Part shown: positions 1 to 8,582 of the stretch, one piece after another | Position numbering within the stretch: position 1 is the stretch's first letter | How the letters are laid out: the number at the start of each line of letters is the position of its first letter | Assembly: GCF_000715495.1 (NCBI RefSeq) | Contig: NZ_JNLX01000047.1 | Location: 1-64,000, forward strand | DNA from: Hymenobacter sp. IS2118 | Lineage (GTDB): Bacteria > Bacteroidota > Bacteroidia > Cytophagales > Hymenobacteraceae | Direction: 5' to 3' | Length of the DNA: 64,000 bases | Translations under genes and position numbers: made by a program | Notes under the pieces: model-generated | The model's database searches: none | Told to the model about the DNA's origin: nothing | Seen by the model: the letters and a program-made list of their open reading frames with translations, nothing else

Positions 1-86
1 AGCGGGTGGGGCGCCAGCGGGTGGGGCGCCAGCGGGTGGGGCGCCAGCGGGTGGGGCGCCAGCGGGTGGGGCGCCAGCGGGTGGGG
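1..86. repeat. 15-bp tandem repeat, about 5.7 copies, cut by the window edge
   Basis: The unit AGCGGGTGGGGCGCC is repeated five times exactly, followed by 11 bases of a sixth copy. The array runs off the left edge, so its true size is unknown. The unit length is divisible by three: in plus frame 1 it reads SGWGA repeated, then continues without a stop to TAA at 106-108. It could therefore be the 3' end of a gene coming from the left, or a non-coding minisatellite just downstream of the transposase gene. The copies are identical, which suggests recent expansion. Confidence 0.9.
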
Positions 87-97
87 ATGGAAAGACC

Positions 98-646
98 TTA
101 CTCAATAAACAAAACCTGCAAGAGTCCCGGCTGCTCGGCATAGTTTGCGGCCGAGCTGAATAAGTAGTGCTCCGCCTCCGCAACCGTCAGGTCCTGCACT
201 GGATTTTGATGAATGTAACGCAGTTTCTGACGGGTAAAGAAGGGGGTAACGCATTCGACCGCATGGCTTCCGTCCTGCCACATTTTATGCTGTTCGACGC
301 GGTGCAGGAACCTGGCTGCGTATTCAAATCGATACAGTAGCCATTCGTTTCGGCTTTCCGGGCCTTCCTGAATCAAACGCACGATGGTGTTGGTGGTAAA
401 CTTTTTGAAGTCCCGAATAATGGGGCCCAGTTTGTACCCTTCGGCGGCTCGCGCCAGCAAATGCAGGTGCGAAGGCATCAGACACCAGCCATACAATTCC
501 AGGCCCTTGTGCTGCTGGCAATGGCGCAGCGAATCGACGACGACCTGCTTGTACTCTTTGCGCGTGAAGACATCAACCCATTCCACGGCCGTAAGCGTCA
601 GAAAATACAACCCGTCCGGATTGTGCGCAGCGTATTTGTCGGACAT
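98..646 (-). CDS. REP-associated tyrosine transposase (RAYT), IS200/IS605 Y1 family
   Basis: 182 residues, ATG start. The HUH metal-binding motif is seen as MPSHLHLL around His60 and His62. The later YIHQNPV segment (Tyr144) is a typical RAYT signature and lies near the expected nucleophilic tyrosine. Proteins of this family nick single-stranded DNA at palindromic REP sequences and are thought to spread them; they normally occur as single, domesticated copies without IS ends. No clear insertion-sequence ends are seen here, only the 15-bp tandem array just past the 3' end. The gene looks intact. Long palindromes elsewhere in this window (for example 22270-22372 and 38058-38171) are possible substrates, but that link is inference. 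Which tyrosine is catalytic is also not certain from sequence alone. Confidence 0.85.
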   Translation of the reverse strand: MSDKYAAHNPDGLYFLTLTAVEWVDVFTRKEYKQVVVDSLRHCQQHKGLELYGWCLMPSHLHLLARAAEGYKLGPIIRDFKKFTTNTIVRLIQEGPESRNEWLLYRFEYAARFLHRVEQHKMWQDGSHAVECVTPFFTRQKLRYIHQNPVQDLTVAEAEHYLFSSAANYAEQPGLLQVLFIE

Positions 647-745
647 GCGGCGGGGTAAGTACGGGAACGGGCAATGGGCCGAATGTACAGCTGACGCGCG
701 CCAGCACGCGCTTCAGTAGGCAGCGCGCCAGCAGCTGGCGGAGTA

Positions 746-1393
746 TTACTTCTTCGCCCAGGGCAGTGGCACGCGGCCTTCGGTGCCTGCTCGCAAGCGG
801 CCGATGTTGGCCCGGTGGGTGTAGATGAGCAGGGCGGCCAGCACGAAGCCCACGGCCACCATAAACGGCTGGGCCGGCCGGAACTGCGGTAGCAATTGCA
901 GCAGCGCAAAGGTGAGGCCGGCCGTCATGCTGGCCAGGCTCACGTAGCGGAACAGCAGCAGCATGGCGATGAAAACCAGCAGGCACACGCCCACCGTGGC
1001 CGGGGCCACGCCCAGCATCATGCCCAGCACGGTGGCCACGCCCTTGCCGCCCCGAAACTGCGCAAATACCGGGTAAATGTGCCCCACAATGGCCAGCACG
1101 CCGCAGGCAAGCTTGAAGTACAACGCGTGCTCGGGGGCGATGGCGCCCTGCGCCACCAGCCACTGCGGCAGAAAGTAGGCCGCCACGAAACCCTTGAGCG
1201 CGTCAATCAGCAGCACGGCCGAGCCGGCTTTGGGGCCCAGCACGCGGAAGGTGTTGGTGGCACCGGCGTTGCCGGAGCCGTGCGCCCGGATGTCGGCCAG
1301 GCCGAAGAAGCGGCGGCCCACCCACAGCGCCGTCGGGATGGAACCGAGCAGGTAGGCAGCGAGCAGGGCGAGGGCAATGTAGAGGAAGGTCAT
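746..1393 (-). CDS. plsY: Acyl-phosphate:glycerol-3-phosphate acyltransferase PlsY
   Basis: 215 residues, integral membrane protein with several hydrophobic segments. It transfers the acyl group from acyl-phosphate to glycerol-3-phosphate, the first step of phospholipid synthesis. All three PlsY motifs are visible: GSIP (17-20) leading to GSGNAGATN (39-47), FRGGKGVAT (113-121) and RYVSLASM (149-156). Length is typical. The ATG lies at the upstream end of the open frame. It follows the large 1464-6944 gene on the same strand, with a terminator-like hairpin between them, so the two need not be co-transcribed. Confidence 0.95.
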   Translation of the reverse strand: MTFLYIALALLAAYLLGSIPTALWVGRRFFGLADIRAHGSGNAGATNTFRVLGPKAGSAVLLIDALKGFVAAYFLPQWLVAQGAIAPEHALYFKLACGVLAIVGHIYPVFAQFRGGKGVATVLGMMLGVAPATVGVCLLVFIAMLLLFRYVSLASMTAGLTFALLQLLPQFRPAQPFMVAVGFVLAALLIYTHRANIGRLRAGTEGRVPLPWAKK

Positions 1394-1423
1394 GCGGGAC
1401 TAAATGGTGAGGGTAAAACGCGA

Positions 1424-1451
1424 AACTCCCCTCCTGGCCAGGAGGAGAGTT
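1424..1451 (-). terminator. Hairpin terminator after the large 1464-6944 gene
   Basis: Inverted repeat of 14 bases on each side with no spacer and one mismatched pair (arms 1424-1437 and 1438-1451), 12 bases past the TAG stop of the upstream gene. On the plus strand it is followed by six T; on the minus strand the tail is TTT then CGCG, so it is weaker in the direction that matters here. Confidence 0.6.
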
Positions 1452-1463
1452 TTTTATACGGGC

Positions 1464-4400
1464 CTAGTTGTCGCCGAAGGGGTCTTCGGTGCCTTTCTTC
1501 TTGCGCTTCTCGGCTTCTTTTTTCTGTTTTTCTTCCTCCTTCTTGATGCGTTCTTCTTCCTTCTTGACGCGCTCGGCTTCTTTAGCGGCTTCCTTCGCGG
1601 CCTCTTTGGCGGCAACGGCAGGGTCGGGAGCGGGGTCAGGGTCGGCGGCGGCGGGTTTTTCCGTGGCCGTTTCCTTTTGGGGCGCGGGCGTAGCCGGAGC
1701 GTTGGGGTCTTCCATCACGCCATCGCCGAAGGGGTCATTGGCCTTGGCCTTCTTTTTCTTCTTCTTCGAAGATTCGGGGGCGGCGTCGGCGGCCGGGGCG
1801 GCGTTGGGGTCCTCAGTGAAGGCATCGTCGTACTTGCCTTTTTTCTTCTTCTTGCCGTCCAGGTTATCGAAGTTGCCAGTGGGGGCCGAATCGGCCGCAC
1901 GAACGGCCAGCTTGCCGGACTGGCCCAGGTAGTCCTTCTGGAAATGCACGCGGAAAGCGTCCACATCGGAGAAGTCGCCCACAAACGCGCCGTAGTTGGT
2001 GGCAGTGTTATAATCGTACTTCGACTTGCTGCGGATTTCGTTGTCGTAGGCTTCACTTTGAGCCTTGGTCAGCAGCAGATTATTGGCATATTTGAAGTAG
2101 TACCAGGTCTGGGGCTCGGCCTCCAGATAGATTTCTACCACGTCGGTTTCGTTTTCGCGGCGGATTTCCACGTGGCCACTCACCAGGGCGTTGAGCGGCT
2201 GCTTGCCCACCCCCGACAGGCCAATCAGGCCCACCGAGTACCAGGCGCGGCGCTTCTCACTCCAGCGCAGGTTCACGCGGCTCAGCAGCAGGGTGTGCAG
2301 CAGCTTGGGCGAGAGTTTGAGGATGGATTCGGGGCTGCCCTTACGCGTGCTATACGCCTCCGCGCCCTTATCGCCGATAAACTGGCCCAGTTTATACAGC
2401 TCGTTGGAAGAGCCGTCCTGGGCTTCGGGCGCGTTTTTGGTGGCCTTGGCCAGCTCGGCCGCCATCACCTCCACGGCTTTGGGCGGCATCTCAATGTCGA
2501 TGCCCAGCAGGGCGTCCACCGAGTAACGGGCGCTGTCGGGGTTGGCCGTACCCACAACGCTGCCCACCATCTGGTAGTTCTTATTGGATTTGATGAAGGT
2601 CATGGGCCCCCGGAAAGCCAGCCCGCTGGTAGAATCGGTGTAGGTGAGCACCGCGCCTTCGTAGGCATTCACATTGCTCAGGTCGTTACGCGAGATGGTG
2701 TAAACGCCCTTGTTGTCGTCGTAGCGCAGGGCGCCGTCCACCGTAAACAAGGCCACGTCGCCGTCGCTGGGCACGGTGGCGGCATACAGCGGATACACCT
2801 TGTTGCTCTCGTTCGAGAGGAAAAGGCCCGTTAGCAGCGGGGTGCCGTTTTCGGACTTGACTCCCTTCAGGTTGAGGCTAAAGCTGCGGGGGTCGATGGA
2901 GTCCTTGATGGCCACCCATTCGGCCAGGCCCCGCTCCTTGCCAAACTGCAGCTGCACCTGCCCGTCGAAGGCAAAGCCGCGGCGCTGCGAGTTCAGCTGC
3001 ACGTTGCCGCGGTAGCCGATGCGGGGCGTCAGCTGCAGCTTGGTGGCCGAGTTCACGGCCGCCGTGGCCACGGTGGCCGGGCCAGTACCGCCGCTGCCGA
3101 ACTCGTCCTTCTTACCGCCCAGCAGGCTGCGCACGCCCCGGCCCCGGCCCGCCAGAATAGCGGCCGGGTCGGGCTCGAAGTTGGTGAAGCGCAGGGCCAC
3201 CGAGTCGCGGGCCGTTTTCAGAATGTACTCGGCGCTGCCGGTGAAGGCCAGCTTGGACAGCACTTCGATGCTGCCCTTGCCCAGGCGGTGAAATTTGCCC
3301 AGCGAATCCAGCTCCACTACCGCATTTTTGAAGCGCTGAATGCGGCCGTTGGCCAGAATATTGACGTTGCCCGAGTCGGGAATAATCCAGGCATCGGCGG
3401 CCGCGATGTGGGGCACGCCGCTCACCTTCATCTGGTACTTGGCCAGGTCGTACACCGCGCCCGAAGCCTTGAAACGCAGGGCCTGCTCGGGGTTGGTGGA
3501 GTAGAAGTAGGAATTGGCCGAATCCGCGGTGGCGGCCTCACGCAGCACCACCTGCTTCTTTTTGAAGTCCCAGCGCCCGCCGCTCAAAGTGGTTTTAAAC
3601 TTGGAATACGGCAGGTCGATGGTAGCCTTGCTGCCTTCCTCGCGCTTGAAATCGGCGTAGCCCTTGGTCAGGTTGTAGTCGAACGCCACCTCGTTGGCGG
3701 TAAGCGCCGGCTTGTTGGCTTCGGCCGATTTGACGTTGACCGTGGCCCGGCTGCCCGAGTAGCTATCGGTTTTAAACACAAATTCCGGCGACTTGATAAA
3801 AGACTGCGGGCCGTCGAGGGTGCCGTTGCCGCCCGTGCTCTTGGGCGTGAGCAGCGCCGTGCCCTTAAAGGTGTAGGCCGTAACGGTTTTGGTTTTGCGG
3901 TCGGCGGTGCTGTACAGGCGAATGGGCTCGCCGGTGCGCGGCGTCGAGAGGTACATCGAGTCCTGCTTCACGTCCCAGTGCATGAGGTAGCCCGGCGGCA
4001 GGGTCATTTTGGCAATGTCCACGCCGTCGGCTTTCTTGGCCGCAATCAGGCCCGAGCGGCCCACTGTCACCATTGAGTCGCGGTACATCACGAACTGATT
4101 GGAGGTGAACGTGCCGGTCTGGTACGTAATGGAGCCGTCGGCCTGCAGGCCCTTGCCGCTCATTTTCACCTTATTGAACACCCGGCCCTTGCCCTTGTAG
4201 AGCGGGAATCCATCCTTCGGCACGTCGTAGATAAAGCCCAGGGCACCGTCTTCCTGCACCGTGAGCTTGGTTTTGAGGTCGGGAATAATGCCGCCGCTGC
4301 GGAACGTGCCATCAAAGCCCGAGGCCGATTTGCTGATGCCGTTGAGCGAATCGAGCTTGAACGGCGGGATGTCGAACACCATGGTCGAATCGTAGGCGCC

Positions 4401-6944
4401 GCCGAGCACGTCCTGCTTGCCGAAGTACACGTTGGCCCCGCTCTTGGAGTCGAACGCCGGGTACTGGCCCTTCTTTTTGCGGCCCGATTTATTTTTGGGG
4501 TCGTTCAAAAACAAGCGGCCGGTCGAGACATTGCCCTTGTTGGTGAGGGCAAAGTCGGCGTGCTTGCCGGTGGGCTTGCCCTTGGAATCCCGGGCTTCGC
4601 TGCGAATGACGATGGAGTCAATCTTGGCCATGTCCACGTAAAAGCCGTCGTAATCGAACTTGAAATCGCGGCCCCGGAAACGCATGGCCGACGCCACCAC
4701 CGTACCACTGAAATCGATGTTCCGGTTCTCCCGAATGCGGATAATGGCGCTGTCCGGCTGCACAAACACCGTAGCCGAGTCGTCGGTGAAGTTGAAGCGC
4801 TGCACACCGCGTACCAGCAGCTCGTTGGTGTTCAGGTTGAGCGTGGCGTTGCGGCCCGTGCCCGACAAGGACTTGATGGCAATGTGGTCGTAGTCCTTGC
4901 GGTCGCGGGCCGAGGCCACGTAGTGCGCGCCCTTGGGCAGAATGGTCACCTCGCCGGTTTGCGGGTTCCACTGCACGTAGCCGTCGCGCGCCAGGCCCGA
5001 CATGGCGCTGCGCATGTTGGGCTCCGACGTTTTCAGGTCGGTGGCCAGGTCCTTCACGTTGAGGGTCTTGACATTATCGTGACTCTGGCTGTAGCCCACC
5101 AGCATTTGCAGCGGGTGCAGGCGGTTGATACTCTTAAGCTGCTGGTAACGGCTGTTGGTGAAAAACTCCTTGCTCTCAAAATCAGCCGACTGCTGGTTTT
5201 TGGACGACAGCACCGCAAAGTCGATGGTTGGCTCGCGCAGGTTCCAGGTCATGGCCTCGGTGCGAATGTCCATCTGGTGGTAGGAGTCGCTGTAGGGCGT
5301 GTTTTTGTAGAGGCCTTCCTCGCGGGCCAGCTTCAGCTGCTGCTTGCTTTTCGAGAATTTGAGCTGCGTGCCCGGATGCGTCACCGAGTCCTTCGCGCCC
5401 TGGTAAATGGTCACGGCCGCCCGGCTGGCCGTAATCAGGGAGTCGCCCAGCACGTAAGCGCGCGACGTGGCTTTGAATTTGGGCTTGCCGTCCAGGCTCA
5501 CTATCAGGTTGGAGAGCGAGCCGTCCAGGGCCGCGCTCAGCACCTTGCTGCCGGCCATCGACAGGCCGCCGCGGTACTGCAGGTTGTCGCCCAGGTTCTT
5601 GATGCGGGCGTCGTTGGTGAGGGTAATGAAGCGCGGGTAGCCGGTTTCGGTGGCCCCGGCCTTCCGACGCACGCTTTTGTAGCTCAGGGCCCCTTTCACG
5701 GGCGCTTCCAGCAGGAATGGGTACGTCACCGTCACCGGCTGAGCTGTAAATTCCGGCTTGGTCAGGTCGAAGTCGAAGCCTGCCATATCGGCCGTCACCA
5801 GGTTGGTTTTAATGGACCACACCAGCTGCCCGCTGGTCGCAACAAAGCGGTTGGAGCCGGGCACGGCCGTGCCGTTCACCTTCTTCAGAAAAATCGAGTC
5901 GCCGGCGGTAGCCATAAACAGGTCGGCATCCTTCACCACCAGCACCGCGCCGCGGGTGGACGGCGCCAAATACTCATCGTAGGGCAGCGACGAGGGCGTG
6001 AACGCGGCGGGCGTATCAAAATCAGCGGCGCTCACCACCGGCGCGGCGGCTTTGGCGGGCGCGGGCTTGGCGGCGCCGGGCTTGGCGGCGGCTTTGGCCA
6101 CGGGCTTTTTGGCCGGGGCCTTTTTCACGGGTGCGCCCCAGCCATCGTCCGAGTCGCCCCAGCCCCCGCCCGAGGGCGACGACCAGATATCGGCCGTATC
6201 CCAACCGCTGCTGCTGGCCTTTTTCTTGGCGGCGGGTTTGGGCGCGGCTTTGGCCGGTGCTTTGGCGGCGGGTTTGGGCGCGGCGGGCTTAGGGGCCGGC
6301 AGCGGCTCTTCCTTGGCCGCAGGCGTCCCAAACTCCAGGTTGGAAACCGGCGCGGCATTGGGCGAATACGCAAACGAAACCGTGCCGTTGACGGCCCGCA
6401 GGGTGTTGTAGCCCGTGCGATAGAGGTAGCCGCCGTTAAGGAAGCGGTTGGTCATAAAGATGAATTTCTCCGTCTCCTGCGGGGATTCCTTTTCCAGAGT
6501 TTGGCCCAGCACGTCGAGGTACTGGTCCATCTGCTGGTCGCTGAGCTTGGCCGTGGCAACACCGGTGGCGCCCCCCACAATGGCCCCAAACAGGTTCTCG
6601 AAGTGCGGCCGGGGCCGGAAGCGCTTGGCCAGCATGGTTTGCGACAAGGCTACGATACGCGCCTGCTGCGACGCCGTGAGGGTGTTGGAGCTCCACAGCT
6701 CCTTCAGGCGCGCCGCGCCGGCCCGGGCAGCCGCGTTGTTGGTGCTGGCCATCATGCTCTGCACGTCGGCGATATACTGGGCGGGGTCCGTGGCCAGCTT
6801 CCCAACCTGGTAGCGCGGGGCCGCCGGCACGGTGGCGGCTACCGGCGCGGGGACAGCAGCCGGTTTTTTGGTCTGGGCCTGGGCCGAAGAATAGCTCCCC
6901 AGCAGCAGGCCCAGCCAGGCAGCGATAATAACTAATGGCTTCAT
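1464..6944 (-). CDS. Secreted 1,826-residue protein of unknown function
   Basis: The chosen start is ATG at 6944, because it begins a clear signal peptide (MKPLVIIAAWLG..., cleavage near AQAQ, residue 24). The frame stays open 73 codons further, but that part has no signal peptide and looks non-coding. Residues about 25-330 are partly helical, then low-complexity Ala/Pro/Lys with GW pairs. Residues about 340-1600 are a long series of short beta-strand-like segments with recurring DS, I/V and aromatic spacing, reminiscent of OstA/LptA- or AsmA-like repetitive beta folds, but no family is assigned with confidence. The last 150 residues are Lys/Glu-rich, probably coiled coil, with DPFGDG/DPFGDN repeats at the very end. 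I infer an envelope protein; no catalytic motif is visible. It stands alone between plsY and a divergent oxidoreductase gene. Confidence 0.85.
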   Translation of the reverse strand: MKPLVIIAAWLGLLLGSYSSAQAQTKKPAAVPAPVAATVPAAPRYQVGKLATDPAQYIADVQSMMASTNNAAARAGAARLKELWSSNTLTASQQARIVALSQTMLAKRFRPRPHFENLFGAIVGGATGVATAKLSDQQMDQYLDVLGQTLEKESPQETEKFIFMTNRFLNGGYLYRTGYNTLRAVNGTVSFAYSPNAAPVSNLEFGTPAAKEEPLPAPKPAAPKPAAKAPAKAAPKPAAKKKASSSGWDTADIWSSPSGGGWGDSDDGWGAPVKKAPAKKPVAKAAAKPGAAKPAPAKAAAPVVSAADFDTPAAFTPSSLPYDEYLAPSTRGAVLVVKDADLFMATAGDSIFLKKVNGTAVPGSNRFVATSGQLVWSIKTNLVTADMAGFDFDLTKPEFTAQPVTVTYPFLLEAPVKGALSYKSVRRKAGATETGYPRFITLTNDARIKNLGDNLQYRGGLSMAGSKVLSAALDGSLSNLIVSLDGKPKFKATSRAYVLGDSLITASRAAVTIYQGAKDSVTHPGTQLKFSKSKQQLKLAREEGLYKNTPYSDSYHQMDIRTEAMTWNLREPTIDFAVLSSKNQQSADFESKEFFTNSRYQQLKSINRLHPLQMLVGYSQSHDNVKTLNVKDLATDLKTSEPNMRSAMSGLARDGYVQWNPQTGEVTILPKGAHYVASARDRKDYDHIAIKSLSGTGRNATLNLNTNELLVRGVQRFNFTDDSATVFVQPDSAIIRIRENRNIDFSGTVVASAMRFRGRDFKFDYDGFYVDMAKIDSIVIRSEARDSKGKPTGKHADFALTNKGNVSTGRLFLNDPKNKSGRKKKGQYPAFDSKSGANVYFGKQDVLGGAYDSTMVFDIPPFKLDSLNGISKSASGFDGTFRSGGIIPDLKTKLTVQEDGALGFIYDVPKDGFPLYKGKGRVFNKVKMSGKGLQADGSITYQTGTFTSNQFVMYRDSMVTVGRSGLIAAKKADGVDIAKMTLPPGYLMHWDVKQDSMYLSTPRTGEPIRLYSTADRKTKTVTAYTFKGTALLTPKSTGGNGTLDGPQSFIKSPEFVFKTDSYSGSRATVNVKSAEANKPALTANEVAFDYNLTKGYADFKREEGSKATIDLPYSKFKTTLSGGRWDFKKKQVVLREAATADSANSYFYSTNPEQALRFKASGAVYDLAKYQMKVSGVPHIAAADAWIIPDSGNVNILANGRIQRFKNAVVELDSLGKFHRLGKGSIEVLSKLAFTGSAEYILKTARDSVALRFTNFEPDPAAILAGRGRGVRSLLGGKKDEFGSGGTGPATVATAAVNSATKLQLTPRIGYRGNVQLNSQRRGFAFDGQVQLQFGKERGLAEWVAIKDSIDPRSFSLNLKGVKSENGTPLLTGLFLSNESNKVYPLYAATVPSDGDVALFTVDGALRYDDNKGVYTISRNDLSNVNAYEGAVLTYTDSTSGLAFRGPMTFIKSNKNYQMVGSVVGTANPDSARYSVDALLGIDIEMPPKAVEVMAAELAKATKNAPEAQDGSSNELYKLGQFIGDKGAEAYSTRKGSPESILKLSPKLLHTLLLSRVNLRWSEKRRAWYSVGLIGLSGVGKQPLNALVSGHVEIRRENETDVVEIYLEAEPQTWYYFKYANNLLLTKAQSEAYDNEIRSKSKYDYNTATNYGAFVGDFSDVDAFRVHFQKDYLGQSGKLAVRAADSAPTGNFDNLDGKKKKKGKYDDAFTEDPNAAPAADAAPESSKKKKKKAKANDPFGDGVMEDPNAPATPAPQKETATEKPAAADPDPAPDPAVAAKEAAKEAAKEAERVKKEEERIKKEEEKQKKEAEKRKKKGTEDPFGDN

Positions 6945-7349
6945 ATCGTCTATTTTTCGTCTGTAGTACCGGCTTGCCGGGTAAACTGTGGGCCGCCCCG
7001 GGTTTTGCAGGCGCTCCGGAAGTAGCGCCTTCCGGCACCGCATCCCCGGAAAATGACACTGCCACAAGCCGGTGGGCTGCTTATTTTCAGAAGCAAACGC
7101 CTGACGGGAAGTATAGTGCCCAGCGCTGCCGTAAAAAACCCGGTACAAGTTAAGCACAATCAAAAAAGCAATCTATCAAACGCAGTAGTTAAGGACTATT
7201 ATTCGTTGGTTATCAATAGTTTCACAAACAATGTCCTTGTTCCCGCTATTCGTTTATTCCACTTTTAGGGCGGCCAACGGATAGTTGGGGGTGGCGCGTA
7301 CGGTTCCGGGCCCGGCCGGTATCGGGAGGCAGCGGTGTTACTTTGAGGC
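6945..7349. other. 405-bp divergent intergenic region
   Basis: Lies between the minus-strand 1464-6944 gene and the plus-strand oxidoreductase. The part 7150-7265 is notably AT-rich compared with its surroundings, as expected of a regulatory region. Apart from the -7-like motif at 7338 no convincing promoter, RNA gene or conserved small gene is seen. Short open frames here have no support. Confidence 0.6.
7338..7345 (+). promoter_or_regulatory. Putative -7 box TTACTTTG, very close to the start codon
   Basis: Seven of eight positions match the Bacteroidota -7 consensus TAnnTTTG. It ends only 4 bases before the ATG at 7350. If real, transcription would start at or near the ATG, giving a leaderless mRNA. 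The same octamer is seen at 9865-9872 (minus) and 44310-44317 (plus), each upstream of a gene. No good -33 TTG is seen here. Confidence 0.35.
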
Positions 7350-8375
7350 ATGACCACTGTTCCCATTCGCACCGCGCTGCTGGCCTACGGCATGTCGGGC
7401 AAGCTTTTTCACGCGCCCTTTCTCACCGCCCACCCCGGCTTCGACCTGCAGGCCGTGGCCGAGCGCCACGAGCAGCGCATGGCCTTCGATTACCCCAACA
7501 TCCGCAGCTACTCCAGCGTGGCCGAGCTGCTGGCCGACCCCGCCCTGGAACTGGTGGTGGTGAACACGCCCGGCAACACCCATTTCGAGTTGGCCCGGCA
7601 GGCCCTGCGCGCCGGCAAGCACGTGCTGCTCGAAAAGCCCGTGGTGACTTCCCTGGCCGAGCTGGAAGAACTAATAAGCCTCGCCCAACAACAAAACCGC
7701 CACCTGCTGGCCTACCAAAACCGCCGCTGGGACAGTGACTTTGGGGCGGTGCGGCGCGTGGTGGCCAGCGGGCAGCTGGGCACGCTCATCGAGGCCCATT
7801 TCCGGTTCGACCGCTACAAGACGACGCTCAACGTCAAGAAATTCAAGGAAGAGCCCGGTCCCGGCAGCGGCCTGCTCTACGACTTGGGCCCGCACCTTAT
7901 CGACCAGGCCATCAGCCTGTTTGGCCAGCCGCTCAGCTTTCATAAAGCGGAAGGCCAGCACCGACCCGGCAGCCGGGTTACGGACTTTTTCTCCCTGCAT
8001 CTGCGCTACCCGCAAGGCCTCAACGTGTGGCTCACGTCCAGCCTGCTGGTAGCGGCCCCCGGCCCGGCCTACGTGCTGCACGGCACGCTGGGCAGCTACC
8101 AAAAACACCGCACCGACCCGCAGGAAGCCCAGCTCCTGGGCGGCATGTCGCCCTTAGCCGCCAAATACGGACTGGAAACGCCCGGTCAGGAAGGCCACCT
8201 CACCCTGGCCGGACCCGAGGGCGCGCTCCCCCCCACCCCCGACCCGGCCGACCCTGGCGACTACCTCGGCCTCTTCGAAGCCGTGTTCCAGACCATCCGC
8301 AACGGCGTGCCCTATCCCATCCGCGACGAGCAGCTGCGCTGGCAGCTGGAGCTACTGGAGCACCCGGCGGTTTAG
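7350..8375 (+). CDS. Gfo/Idh/MocA-family NAD(P)-dependent oxidoreductase
   Basis: 341 residues. N-terminal Rossmann fold with the modified glycine loop YGMSGKLFH (13-21), the family lysine motif EKPV (95-98), and the C-terminal GxxxDxxxH helix (Gly174, Asp178, His182). The QNRRWDSDF stretch (123-131) is typical of the YdgJ-like branch. Members oxidise or reduce sugar or inositol hydroxyls in the cytoplasm; the substrate cannot be named from sequence. The gene is monocistronic: a long inverted repeat begins right at its stop codon, and the next gene is on the opposite strand. Confidence 0.9.
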   Translation: MTTVPIRTALLAYGMSGKLFHAPFLTAHPGFDLQAVAERHEQRMAFDYPNIRSYSSVAELLADPALELVVVNTPGNTHFELARQALRAGKHVLLEKPVVTSLAELEELISLAQQQNRHLLAYQNRRWDSDFGAVRRVVASGQLGTLIEAHFRFDRYKTTLNVKKFKEEPGPGSGLLYDLGPHLIDQAISLFGQPLSFHKAEGQHRPGSRVTDFFSLHLRYPQGLNVWLTSSLLVAAPGPAYVLHGTLGSYQKHRTDPQEAQLLGGMSPLAAKYGLETPGQEGHLTLAGPEGALPPTPDPADPGDYLGLFEAVFQTIRNGVPYPIRDEQLRWQLELLEHPAV

Positions 8376-8582
8376 TTGCTGGTTGTCAGTTATCAGTTGT
8401 TCTGGCGGGGCTGGCGCGCGTCTCTGACGCGCTGCCCACTGGCTTCGAGCCTCCGGCTTGGGCGTGCAATAACGTTGCATACGCATTCCTGGCCCAAGCC
8501 AGAGGCTCGGAGCCAACCGGCAGCGCGTCAGACGCGCGCGCCAGCCCCGCTAGAATAACTAACAACCAGCAACCAACAACTT
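8374..8582. repeat. About 200-bp imperfect inverted-repeat (MITE/REP-like) element
   Basis: The two halves are near mirror images: both ends carry GTTGCTGGTTGT-like sequence, then a GGGGCTGGCGCGCG block (left near 8407, right near 8535-8549), GACGCGCTGCC and a GAGCC..GGCTTGGG segment. The block GGCTGGCGCGCGTC also forms the perfect palindrome at 33124-33168. The element sits between two convergent genes, and the TAG stops of both fall at its edges. It may serve as a bidirectional terminator. Family membership rests on sharing within this window only. Confidence 0.75.

Noticed and set aside
1..86. CRISPR array
   Set aside because: The 15-bp units are directly adjacent without spacers; there are no Cas genes.
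1404..2834. 476-codon plus-strand open frame opposite the giant protein gene
   Set aside because: Shadow of a GC-rich coding strand: low-complexity Phe/Leu/Gly composition, no family, and the opposite strand has a clear signal peptide and protein-like sequence.
4560..6935. 791-codon plus-strand open frame
   Set aside because: Antisense shadow, His/Gly/Arg-rich, mirrors the coding strand 1464-6944.
6945..7163. 73-codon N-terminal extension of the giant secreted protein
   Set aside because: Would hide the signal peptide beginning at ATG 6944; composition is not protein-like.
7053..7268. 71-codon plus-strand open frame before the oxidoreductase gene
   Set aside because: Runs through the AT-rich regulatory region; no homology signal or start context.
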